Positions 50,112-62,045 of a stretch of 64,000 bases of DNA are shown here, one piece after another. The translations under genes and the position numbers were made by a program. This DNA is from Phoebastria nigripes (lineage: Eukaryota; Chordata; Aves; Procellariiformes; Diomedeidae). Below the pieces are notes generated by a model. It was given only the letters and a program-made list of their open reading frames with translations. It did no database searches and had not been told where the DNA came from. The stretch is from NCBI GenBank assembly GCA_035582835.1, contig JAYKAV010003077.1, forward strand, positions 1 through 64,000, in the 5' to 3' direction. Positions within the stretch are counted from its first letter, which is position 1. Every line of letters begins with the position of its first letter.

Positions 50112-53100
50112 AAGATTACTTGTAAAAAAAGAACTTCCCCCACAGAGTGTTTACTCTCTCTTGAGATGCAGCAAGAGATACTTGCATTACTGCAAATCCT
50201 CATCAACAGAAAAGCAAATGCTTAAAAAGAGGGAGAAAAACATAACAGTTTGGAAAATAATGCCAGTTAAAAGGTTTTCAGATTGGTCTGCATGGAAGAA
50301 AATGGGTAAGCAGTGCTCATCTAAACTCTGCCAAAGCAATAATCCTTTAAAGGGTGCAAAAGACCTGCAGAACGGCGGTCAGCACAGGGGCCCTGGGCGA
50401 GCAGGCTGCCCAGCGTTAGTGCCACCGTTGTGTCTGAATCCAGCTGCGGCCCAGCGAACCACTGCTTGGCTGGAAGCAGTCGGCAAGTTCACTCTTCTGT
50501 TCCGGTCAGAGCCACCGCTTCCCTCTCTGAAAGCGATGGTGGGGGTTCAAACTCACAGTCGCTTTTGGAGCTTCTGGAGGTCCTCAAGCAAAACAAGGTG
50601 CAGACCCAAAGGGTAGCTATAAGGGCAGATTCCTGAGCAGGCAGCACCACCGCGGCTTGGCTTCTACCTGCTAACCCTGCAGGACACAACAGCTGGGGGA
50701 AAGGGAAACCCTGCGTGGGAAGGTGAGGTGCTAATTAAAAAAAAAGAACAGAGCAAGCAGAAAAGCAGACATCAGTATCTTCAGCATGCCTCACCAGCTG
50801 GCAGTGATTTGATTTAACATGCAGTTTTGTTTTAAATGCTTGTACCACATAGGTTTTTAATATAAGTTTTTACTGATCACTTTACTTGCACCAAATGGAT
50901 CAGAGGCAGCGGTACTCTGAAGGGCCCTGCACTTGTTTCAAAAAGATGTTTCTTGCCCCCATGAAGAGTTTACATTTTAACCTAATACAGAGAGACAACG
51001 GACGTAAGCAAAAATGCATTCTGGCTGCTTTCATAGCATGAGAAATGTTAGGAGAGTGAAGAAGATAAGCATAGACAAGAATAGTTTAAATTCATTTCTG
51101 CAGACATTATCCGAGAAGTGCGAAGTGGAACTTCTCTGTGCATTGCAGGGAATCAAAAGCAAAAGAAAGTCCCATGACAGGGCTTAGCAGAAGCTCAGCA
51201 CAAGCTCTTGAGCAAAGAAATAAAACAGGCATCTTCATAAAAACACAAGTTCTGAAAGAACTGATTGAGAGAGATGATGGATGTCCCAGAGAAGGAGGCT
51301 TACCACTGCTCCACAGCTTTACCCTCTCCTCCTGAGCTGGTCAATCTGTGGGGAGACGGGCACACAGCCCTATCAGCAACCTCACTGCTCAGCACGCTCT
51401 TCGGCTTAGACTCTTGCCTTCAGGCTGTCCTCCCCAACTCTATTTCCTAAGTGCTACCCTGACACAGCTAAACTCTAATTTGTAAGAATCAGAATTGGAC
51501 CTACCAATCTCGGGTCCTAAAAATATAAATAAAAGGACAGCTAACTTTTTCAGCTCTACTGTGCCCTGTTGTTGTGAAACGCCATGGGACAGCATGGTAT
51601 GAAAGAAAGCATAGAAGCGAAGCGTCCTGCAGAACAAAGCCGTTGTGTCTGTGTTGGACTCGCATGACCTCTTCCTTAGGGTAAACAAATCTGGACTTCT
51701 TCTGAACCAGACACAGTCGGAGATGACTCTCCACTCCCAGGACTCCCAACTGATCCTGAAGATGAAAGAGAGCAACAAAACCCTAAACGCTGGGTTGTTG
51801 CAGCCCCATCTCTCCCACGTGTGGCACGGACGGCCCTTCAAACAGGTAAAAGCAATCTCTTGACCTGCTGGACTCAAGTTAATCATCAATTAACTACTTA
51901 CTTATCATTTATTAACCTTTTATAACTTCCCTATACATGTGCCCTTAATGAAAAGGGTGATTCTTCTTCTCAGTATAGCTGGACATTATCTGCAGAGTTT
52001 CTCCATAGGGACAATTTACTCCAGATCCCATGACAGCCTGGAATTTGGGGGCTATTACCTACACTTGGAAAGCAATACATTCATCAATGGTCAGGGATCA
52101 TGCCCCACAGCACCAGTCAGTCCCCAGTGGGACAGTTCATCCGGCAACGACGCTGCAAATCAAGTCAAGCCCTAATGCACGTGCCCAAGTCCCCCTGATC
52201 TCAGTGGAGGTTAAACACCCATTTAGCACCTGGAGCTGGAAATAGTGGTTCCTTGCAGACAACTTCTCACAAACCATCATCCTGGAGCCTGCTTTACACC
52301 AACCACTCCAGCACAGTTACTGAGGATTTATCTTACACATAAAAATGTTGTTTAAGGTGCTGCAACATTGAGTGCTCTGAAGGTAGGAGGCTGCCAAACT
52401 GAAGTTGTCACAGACAGGGACACAATCCTATTTACCATGAAACCAATCTTTCTTTTCCTGCCATTTGCTTTATTTATTCTCCAGCTTCCAGCAGCGGGAA
52501 GGACGCAGCTGTCTGCAGCCCCCAGCCGCATTTACCACCCGAGCCAGATGCCACCCCAATGCGGGAGCTTTGGGTGCTCAGGTAATGGATCTCAAAGCAG
52601 TAGCCTGTAATGATGCAACTGAATGCCTGCATCACGAAGCAGACACAAGAGGAGGTAAATTATCACAGGCAAACTGAGTTGTGGCATCAGCTTTTCTAAT
52701 AACCCCAGGCACTTTTAGTAATAGTTAAAACAAAATGCTCAGAAACAAAACCAGTACGACTACCAGTGTGGGCACTGAAAACTGCTAAAAAACTGCAGTT
52801 GCATCAGAGCTTCATTGTCTTCTGCACATGCTCCTGTTCTAGAGCCAGCCCATTCAGACCTGCTGCTGTGTGCACTGCAACTGTAGCAGTCTTTTCCACT
52901 GCCCAGAGCTGGTGTGGAATGAAAGACACCCTTTGCTGGTGAGGGGGACAGGTACCTGCTGCCATGGGTGTCCTTGAGGGCAGTGGGAGGAGAGGGTGCT
53001 CTGGGTGGCCAATTTCTGCTCATCCACAAACCCAACACCCACCAGCCTGTTCCTCTTTCTTCTCTTCCCTCCTCCCACCTCCCCACCCCAGTCACCCTCA

Positions 53101-54781
53101 CCAACAGCACTCGATCCTCATCGTCTCCTCCCATTCTCCTGGTTCGTACATCCAGCTTTACTCTTTGTTGTCTCCTCTTGTCTTCCCCACTGGTCCTGTG
53201 CCCTATTTTCCCCCCAACGCCTTCCCCCTGATACTAGGTCCATCCCCACCAGCCTGTCCTCATCTCCATCACTGCTGCTCTCGCTCACAGATTTCTCCCC
53301 TCCAATCTCAGACTCACTGTTTACACCTTTATTCTGTTTCTTCCTCTGCATTATGTGGTAACAGCAGGGCCAGAAACCTCCCTTGCTCCCGCACACCCCC
53401 GAGGGTCCCTGCTCCCCACTGCAGCACTGAAGCAGTTGTTACAAAGCCGGTTTTTCTCATGCCTTACCCGCAACCTGGGGGTACAGCATGCTCTGCCAGC
53501 GTGAGCTGCGCTACGGACTGCAAAAAACCGCAACACACGATGTCACTTCTGACATTTTGGCTGAAAAACTCCAGGGTGCAACAAACCTACACCTGGGCTG
53601 AATGGTTTTAATAAGGCGAAGGTACCTTCTCATGGAAAGACACCTCCCGTGCCAAAGCATGAGAGGACTAGAGCTCTTCAAAGAAAAAAGTTGTCAATAT
53701 TTTGCAGTATTTCCTTCCAAGCTGCTCCTGAGAATGGCTTAAATAAAATAATAAAAAAAAAAAATTGAAAAAGACAGGTCCCCTGGCATAGAGAATCTCA
53801 CCCCAGGTTACCAAATCTAGCAGAGAATCAGGCAAAGGCCTAGGGCACTTTAATGGGAAACACTGAGCAAAGTTAACAGAAGGCTGTACTATCAGCCCCA
53901 CCTATAACAAGTTTTAAGCTTTTGCTGACACAGTTCGTCATCTTACAAAACAAATTGCTCCAAGTGAACTGTGACATTAGTGTGTGTGATTCTCCGGTTG
54001 CTCAGGCTATTAATGTTTAAGATGTAATTAGAAGTAAGGGTAGAAAATAGCCTTTGCAGAATATTTTTCAGGCCATTAGTTGAAAGAATTTTCCACACAA
54101 TTTCTCTCTGGCATTTCTGAGTACAAGGGCCTTCTCTTTATCAAGTGCTCCCCACCCNGCTAAGCACTACGCGTTTTCAGCAGTCACGCCAGCCACCCAC
54201 CCAACGTGCATCAGTGACTCCAGCTCTTATTCCACTACTTCACCAAACCAGAGAAGATCAGGTCAAATTAGACTTATATTGACAAGGAGCTGCCTTGTTT
54301 CACTCGCCTCAATGGAAAAAGGCCAAATCAATCTTAGTCTCTAATCCACGAGTCCCTCTTGGTAGCCAAATTGTTAAAGAATTGCAGAAAGAAGCCGGGA
54401 GAAAAACAACAATAGATTATTGCACATCTACACACTATGTATTGTCACTATCCAGCAACAGAGACTCTGTCCGCTTACTAACATACAGTTCATTAAGGCA
54501 GCCCTTTTCTATATGGGAAATTGTTCTTATTAAGCCTCTTTGCCTTCTGCTCACCTTGGAAATAAGTACCTTCTGCGCTTTATTTAAAACCTTTCTTGCC
54601 ACCTAGAACCTTCTAGCTGCAATGGCTGCTTGGAAAAAAGTACTTGCCAAACACACAAGAGTCTCTCAGTTTTTTGCTTCCTGGACCACATTACTATTAT
54701 TATTTATGTGGTAGCAGAGGCTAGGAGACCTGGTGATGGACCGCAGCCCTGTTGCCTCGAGCCCACTGGAGGGGAGGGGGG

Positions 54782-54807
54782 AAAAAAAAAAAAAAAAAAA
54801 AAAAAAA
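54782..54807. repeat. A26 homopolymer
   Basis: Follows a GGGGAGGGGGG stretch. No retroposon body could be recognised upstream. Confidence 0.92.
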
Positions 54808-56102
54808 TCAGAAAAATTCAAAAGCATGAAAAGGAGCAGATGAAAAGCAGTGTCTAATTCTTTTCCTTTTCCCAATTTTCCACCGAGTGCTTTTTAAGCA
54901 TCATCTTTCCATCTTCAAACAAGGAAGCAGGCTGCACCCTACATCAGTAGCCCAACTAATCAAAACTGACAACAAAAAAGTGTCCCCACCTAGAACAACC
55001 CATCAAAAACATACCAAACTCAACCACAGGAATCTCTATAGAATAGGCTCTTTTTTCATACTAAATTTCCCTCCAGAAGCTTTTCAACTGGAGAGACTTT
55101 TTAAAGCAGCTGGGGAAGGACTGAGAATCAGTGACAAACACAATCTGAAATATTGCGGTGCCCGTTAGAGCTGCCCTGCAGCAAGCACTCCAGCACGCGC
55201 CTTGCCTGCTGTACTAAAGAGCCCTGCTCAAAATCCAGTGTTTTGCACTGCCAACAGACCATCAACTCCCCTTGTCACATAACCCAAGTCAGATCCATCC
55301 ACATAACGAGGCTTTTACACGAGTAAAACCCCTGCCGATGCCCTCCTCCTTCCCACTGTAAAGAGCCAGGCTCCTTCCAACTGCCTTCCCTTCCCCCAAA
55401 GTCATACACTTCTACGGGGCGGTACATGAAGGGGTCCTGATCTTTTGGGTATTTAAGCCACATTCAGCACGTGAGTGGCTCTCTCAGCCCCAGTGGAAGA
55501 ATACGTACGCTTAATATGCTTAAAATTAAGCAGGTGTATATGCCTTAAAGGTGCAGCCATTGCGCCACAAAGAGCATTGCTATTAAACCTCCTGTTCTCG
55601 GGAGTGTTTTTCTTTGGGGTTGGTGAAGTGTACTCTGCAGTTCCTTTGAACTTCATGTTTATGAGACACAGGTTGTACTTTTGAAGGCAAACTGGTTTCA
55701 GTTTGTGGTTTCCTTTCATCCAACTGGGAGGCAATCTGAGAAGCTGGCATGGATTGTCCTTGATTCTTGGACATAAACACATTTCCTTGTAAAGGTACAT
55801 ACAAGCCACTAAAACCAGGCACATTGTGGCTTGTTGGAGTATTCATCTAGGTCAAGAATTTGTTTATACAAATTCTAAAAATGAATTTGTCTGGGGGGAA
55901 AATGATCTCTTCTCTGTTTAGAGCATGAAGAGACATGGTAAACATCCATCAGAGCAGGCACTCCTGTCTGCTGCAAACAGCAGAGAGCTTGTTCAAGAGG
56001 CTATTTTATTTTTTGTTCGCTGGTTGAAATACCAAAACAGACATCCATACAATGACCCACATAAATCCTCATCCCACATCTCCAAAGGCTCAGTTCTAAC
56101 TT

Positions 56103-56118
56103 CCCCCCCGCCCCCCCC

Positions 56119-56154
<36 letters not shown>
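56103..56154. repeat. Composite C7-G-C9-A35 tract
   Basis: A C-rich run joined directly to 35 A on the plus strand. Confidence 0.93.
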
Positions 56155-56156
<2 letters not shown>

Positions 56157-56519
56157 AGAAAACAAAACCAAACCTAATTCACCAAACCTAAAACCTGGTA
56201 TCAGTGAGGATTTCAGCTGTGTGACAGCAGTACTCAGAGACCAGGACACAACCTGCCATCCAGCTCCTGAGGATACCCTCCGCTGCTGGCCTGCGCTCAG
56301 TTACGGATGTTCGTGTCTGGGTGTGAGCTGCCTATTTAATTCACCAACTAAAGAAAACCTTGGTTTGGTCCTGGACCACCGACTCCTGGCAGATGCTCTC
56401 ACTAGATACATTAAAGCTTGAAAATCCAATNTACTTTTCAGTTTTAAGCTAGAGTTTAAGGACAAGTTTCTGAAAAGAACAGCTAAAAATGCTTTCACTT
56501 AATCCCCTTCTATGTCCCT

Positions 56520-56632
56520 GAATAAATATATACATATACAAATACAGGTATATACACATACATACACACAGGCTTTTTTAAATATATATATATATATTTA
56601 TTTTTTTATATATATATAAAAAAAGAAAAATT
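56520..56632. repeat. TA/CA-rich microsatellite with self-complementary (AT)n
   Basis: TATATACATA and CACATACATACACACA are followed by AATATATATATATATATT and TATATATATATAAAAAAA. The last part can fold on itself as an AT hairpin. Confidence 0.9.
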
Positions 56633-57367
56633 GGCAACTCTTAATTACACAAGTTCAGCTCAAAGTGTTTCAGTAAATAAACATCTTACCCAAGCCCAGG
56701 GAAGCAGAAAAGAAAAACAACTGTGAAATAAATACCTCGCAGACACAGTTACTTCAGCAGGACTCCAGAGATTACCACTTATTTACCGCTTACGATCTGC
56801 TCAGCAATGTGCAGGGTAGAAAGATAAAGAAATCAGGTTGTTGGGGACCCTCCAAGGGCACGCCAGCCACATGCCCGGTGCTCCTGACACCTCCGGCCCT
56901 TGAGAAGTCACCCCTCGCGTCTTATAAAACTCTTCAATTTCACATACTCCAAAACCAACTCAAAATAAATGCAAACTGTGACTGTGGAGATACGGTTCAT
57001 TCTGACTTCAAAAATTCAATAAATGTGGAAGTAGGGAAGTGGGAACTGAAGAGGGATCGGTAAGTCTTGCAAAATAAACATGAGAATGTTTCGGTAGAAT
57101 ATGGCAATGGAAATCGCAGAAAGAGCAAACCCAAAAGAAAATGAACAACNCTCATGCAAAGCAAAACTGGGGACATGTTTACCACTTTTTGCCTAGATGG
57201 CATGCAGAAAGCTTGGAGAGGGATTATGGATGAAAATGGAAAAGAACTTGAGTTTTAATGCTACTCTGAAGGAAGTTAACTGCTGTAAATCATATCTTAC
57301 ACCTAAAACTAGGTTCCTAGAGTCAGGATAGGATTAAAAAATTATGTGATTCAAACTGAGTTTTACA

Positions 57368-57405
57368 TTCCCCCCTCCCCCGCTGAGATGGGGGGGAGGG
57401 GGGAA
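57368..57405. repeat. G/C-rich perfect inverted repeat (14-bp stem)
   Basis: The left arm TTCCCCCCTCCCCC at 57368-57381 is the exact reverse complement of GGGGGAGGGGGGAA at 57392-57405. The loop has 10 nt (57382-57391). Confidence 0.93.
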
Positions 57406-57525
57406 GAGAGGGAGCTATGAACCCAAATATATTGTGATTCTTTCCATTTGTCTTCTGGGGATGAAGTGTTCATATTTTAGAATTTTATTCTGCTCTGTCA
57501 AGACAAAATCAACTGGATTTTTTTC

Positions 57526-57543
57526 AAAAAAAAAAAAAAAAAA
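57526..57543. repeat. A18 homopolymer
   Basis: A plain A run after TTTTTTTTC. Confidence 0.9.
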
Positions 57544-57734
57544 GTACTATAGCTATAATATAGTTCTCAGAGATGGGATTTTAAGAGAAGATATATTGTG
57601 AAACAGCTTATCAAAAGGCAGAATTTGTCTTACTAACTTTCTCACTACTTCCCTAGTACCATGGGATAAAAGTGAAGATCCTCTGATGGACTTTTAAGAA
57701 AAACAGCAATAAACAGTCAGTTCTCAATGGAAGG

Positions 57735-57800
57735 AATTTTGNGGGATCAACCAATAGGGGCCCCTGGCAGGACCTATGTTATTTAACATTTTGATAAAGG
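57735..57800 (+). mobile_element. Possible decayed LINE RT fragment
   Basis: The frame around 57771 reads PMLFNILIK, preceded by GGGGCCCCTGGCAGGACC. This aligns base by base with the CR1-type RT segment that encodes a VLGPVLFNI-type motif. It lies in a region of broken frames. The similarity is short and I rate it as tentative. Confidence 0.4.
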
Positions 57801-59004
57801 CTCTGTTCATCCCCCTTCCTAAAAGTCTTGGAGACACCGTAGATAGTTCTTTGAGAAACATCAAGTCAACGTTCAAAGACCTTTAAGAACTGTTGGGAGG
57901 AGAACTGTGAATAAGACAATAGGCATCATTACGCTACAGTGCAAACAAACAATACCTGAAACCTGATGAAATTATCCGGGAGCAGGTTTAGAGGATCTGA
58001 ACCGAAGTACGAATTCATACAGCGCACACGCTGTTGCATGTGCTGACAGAGGATGTTGTTGAGACTGAAAGAATGAAGAGGTTTCAAAAGGGGTTTAGAC
58101 AAATTTGCAGTGGATTGGTATATTGACAGCTCTTCAATATGGTAATGTGGATTCAACCTGTAATTTAGGAATCCCTCGGTTGTTGTCTGGTGGGGAACTG
58201 TAGCGGGGAAGGAAGAATATGAACTTTCTTGCTCATCTTCTATCCTTGCAGATCTTACACAGAGGACAACCCATGGGCATTGCTCATGTAGCCACAAGCC
58301 AAGCTGAGCTGACACATCCCCAGTTTTTTCAAACAGAGCAGCGTCTCAACAGAACTGGATAAGTCCAGATTAATGCAGACAAAAAGTTTTCACTGTTATT
58401 ATACACTGCAATTGATGCAGTAATCTCTCTTTCATCATAGTANGGTGTCTGAGCAGGATATCAGTCACCTAAAAGCAAATAGATATACAGAATCCATACC
58501 AGAAACCCTCAAAAGAGCCCTCTNGTCAGTGGTAAGGGTCATGCACGTAAAGACTGCTCAGTTGAAAGGCAGTTGTAAACTCTGACTGCAGATTAGCAAA
58601 CATCTAATTAAGGTTGCAAGACTTTTAAGTAGGTATCCGATATATCAGAACTGCAATTTTGCATCATGGTTATATAAACTGGACCTTAAAGACAGACCTT
58701 AAAGCTCTGCAACGATGAGGATTTAGTATGGGAATTGTCAGAATCGTGAGCTCTGGAAAGGAATTAAAATAGGGAGTAAAACAGTGAAAAAGAAAAAAGA
58801 ATCTATTTTCTTTTAGATTCAAGACTTCAAGTGAAGTCTAAGCATTAAAGGAGGGGAAGGACTCCCAAACAACTGCTTCCTGCTGTCACAGGAGGGAATT
58901 CAGAAACCATCAATTTGTACAGCCCAATGCATAAAGCTTCCATAAGCACAAATCATGAGTCAGGATCTAATTAACATAACCTGATGCTAACACCCTTTCC
59001 AAAT

Positions 59005-59320
59005 TGAATAAATGATTTGGAAGAAGAGTTGACTTGTATGTTTATTTCTGTCACTGCCTGATTGTGTACTAAGTGCATGAGCCATAAAAGCAACATATGG
59101 GCAACTCCGCAGTGTAATATAACCCCCAAGAAGCTACAACCCTCAACTACAGGTACATCTCATATGCTTTCTTGTTGCCTGCGTGTCTCTAAAACGCTCT
59201 GCAGCCTCAGCTGTGCAAGTCCTGTTAGTCTTGCTGTGCTGATAAAACATATTTCTGGAAGGTGGTTACAGCTGAAAGACAGATTTACTGATGACACAGT
59301 CCAAAAAGATGAGAAGCGTT
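59005..59320 (+). mobile_element. Possible decayed LINE RT fragment (INDLEEE / FTDDT)
   Basis: One frame near 59008-59040 reads INDLEEELTC, and another near 59281 reads RFTDDTVQ. These resemble the CR1-type series INDL(D/E)EG-EC then FADDT, the RT catalytic site. About 230 bp of unrelated sequence separates them and the frames differ, so this is at best a broken relic. It may belong with the fragment near 57.77 kb. Confidence 0.3.
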
Positions 59321-60504
59321 TTAACCACAGGGGCAGAAGAGCGGGCATGCCTTTAGCATTATGCACTGAGTATCACAAGATAGACATATCTCTGCCAAGC
59401 GAAGCTGGAAATGCAACTCACTCGACTTTCTCATGTGTAAGCTGCATACAAAATGTTAGTGCCATGGTCAAATAAAACATTCTACCATTTTAGGCACATT
59501 GCCTAATTAGAGGCCATTGTTATCTGAGAACACTGTTTTTGCAGCTGTCAGGAAATTAAATAACCCAAGGGTAACTTGGAATTAAATGAAGCTGTACAAA
59601 CACATAGCCCAGCTCTGAAATCCTGACTCTGACAAGTAGCTCCTCAGCTTTCCAAGGGCTAAACATCTAACTAGGGCATGCAACTATCCTTTTCTACCAA
59701 GCCGGAGGATAACACGATACTGGTCCTTCTTGAGTGGCTGATGTGGTAGTCCTTTAGAGACTGGGAACTTGCAAATCCATATGTATGCACAGGCACTGCC
59801 TTCTCTCCACTTCAATAATCAGCACCTCCTGAGGAAAGACCTTCAGTACAAGTGTCCACTAAGAGAGCAATCAAAGACTGATAAAAGGAAATGCTTATAC
59901 AGAAACCCCTGCTTTCGTCTCATTTTCAATCAATTACTTCTCCTCTTGCAATCCTTGTAACTTTAAACTTTGACAGCAATCTAAAAACTAAGCTGGTTGT
60001 ACTTTTACAGTGACTTTTTAAAAATTAAACAAAAAGGGGGAGTGCATTTCCAATGAGATTGGCACGGTCATGTGAAATGCACAAAGATGTCCATTTAGAA
60101 AATATGTTTATGGTGGCCTCCTTTCTTAGCTTCCTGCTTGTGATTTCTGCTGTGAGAAACAAAAAACGCAGACTAATAGCAATAGTCTAAGAGCAAGGGG
60201 GTGAGTTCTTGCCAGGCCAGACACTGATTTAGCAATAAATGGCATTGCACAAGAAAGTCAAGTCGTAATGTAGAAGTTGTTATAATGCGATAGCACACTT
60301 CCCACCTGGCTATGAGCACAGAGGGATAAGTGACTCACTACAGACTATCGGGAGGATCACTAGAAAACTGTGGGTTCACAGCAGTGTCTGAGAACAGATA
60401 CTCAAGTCTTTGGAATACAGTGGTAAAGAAAGTCCGATTTTGAAGTGCAGACAACTAGATGGCAATTTGGGCTTGTAGTTAAGGCAAAAACTGATCTGTC
60501 CCAC

Positions 60505-60655
60505 AAAGTGTGGGTCTGACTTGAAACAAGTCACCCAGTCTCCTTTTTATCAGTTTCCTCATATGTGGGAGAAAAAAAATTTAATTCTTACCTCACAGGG
60601 GTATCATAAGACAGGAAGTATGAATACACTCCAAAAACAAAGCATCATTATTATG
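60505..60655 (+). mobile_element. MIR SINE remnant (well readable)
   Basis: ACAAGTCACCCAGTCTCC, ATCAGTTTCCTCATATGTGG, TTCTTACCTCACAGGGGTAT and then ATGAATACACTCC-type sequence follow the MIR consensus from the core through its 3' part. Confidence 0.85.
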
Positions 60656-61879
60656 TTTGGCTAAAAGTGTGGAACATGGTAAGGTAGATTCCAAAAATAA
60701 TCATTATGTCCACTCTCACTGGAGAACCGGGTTAGGAAGACAAATCCAGGTTAGGCTCCAGTCTGCTCTCAGGAAATCAGGCTGCTCTCTTCCTTCCTCT
60801 TCACGGGATAACGCACAACTAATAATGAGCAAACCTGGAAAATCAAAACCAGATCCAAGCTCCACAAGCTCGTGTGCTGGCTCGTGAGAAGGAAGAAGGG
60901 AGCAGAAAATGGCTTTTTGCTTTAGTGATAAGCAAAGGAAGATTAAAAGTTTGGCTCAAGATGTGTTCAGAGCATGGATATGGGTGTATCTGTCCTTCTG
61001 CACAGGATTGCCTCCTGAGTGCACTGACTTCGATGCCCTCTCTGTGCCATAATAAAGAGCTGGGTCCTTCCCAACCTGTTGACCACGGCTTTTTGCTCCC
61101 AGCCAGGAAAGCATTGCTCGCGGCCACCCTCTCCTCACCCACTCGCTGCTTCACCAGCAAATGGGCTCCACAGTCCAAAAGAATTGAGGATTTTGTCTCT
61201 GGTAATCGGGGGACAGAAACTGCAGAAATCAGCAGATTTCCCACTTCCTGACAAAACTTTCCCTGTGTTTCAAAAGCTCTTGGCAAAGGCTTTGCTCACA
61301 GAATCTGCAAGCCGGGGGGTGGGGAGGACCTAGCCCAGACGAGCAGTTGAAGGCAACGCTGACAGCTCAGGTTACTGTTGGCAAGGGGACACAGACAGCG
61401 TGTTTCACTGAAAAATGAAAAACACAGAAATAAAAGATCAAAAAAAGAAACCAATGCAGTTGGACTCACATTTCCAATTCTTTCTGTATTTTCAAACAAA
61501 ACAGCACAAGGAATCCTTTTTTTCTTCTTTTTTCGAAAATCACATTTCAGACAATATTTCACTGGACTGACAGAGCAGAGCAAATAATTTCAAACAAGAC
61601 TTGAAGACGGAGCCACTAAATTCCTAACCGTTGTATGACTGACCTTGAGGTGTGAGACTTAATCCTGTGCAAGATTAAATACTAAGATATGAGATTTTAA
61701 AAAGATTATGCAACTTTTTTCATGAAAGGGTATTTTTTTCCACCATAATCTCCAATCTGTTCCGCTGTAGAGGTGATTTATTCAGTAGGTCTGCAAGTGT
61801 ACCCATTGTAAAAGTGAATCCTGTGGGACAGAAGCTACCTCAATTATTATTTATCATGGCCCTTGCCTGTTACATTATC

Positions 61880-62045
61880 AAAGCTTTTCCACATGTTTAC
61901 TAATTAATCTTTATAAGGCCTGTTATGAGGTGATTTAATAGGATTATCCCTGTTTTTCAGATGAGGAAACTGAGACACAATGAGAGACTTGTCCAAGGTC
62001 AAACAGAAAAGCCTGCAGCAGACCTGGGAACTTCATCACACGGCT
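61880..62045 (-). mobile_element. MIR SINE remnant (well readable, reversed)
   Basis: The plus strand reads TTTATAAGGCCTGTTATGAG, GGATTATCCCTGTTTTTCAG, ATGAGGAAACTGAGACACAA, GAGACTTGTCCAAGGTCAAA. This is the reverse complement of the MIR/MIR3 core with few changes, and opposite in orientation to the copy 1.3 kb away. Confidence 0.88.

Noticed and set aside
52437..52610. Signal-peptide-like start MKPIFLFLPFALFILQLPAA
   Set aside because: The hydrophobic run is produced by a T/C-rich tract. The frame ends soon after and nothing downstream looks secreted.
52964..53611. 215-codon plus-strand open frame
   Set aside because: It comes from a long C/T-rich stretch, and three overlapping frames are open with Ser/Pro-rich translations.
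57929..58315. 128-codon minus-strand open frame
   Set aside because: No similarity that I can name. The region is near possible LINE debris and there are no convincing splice sites.
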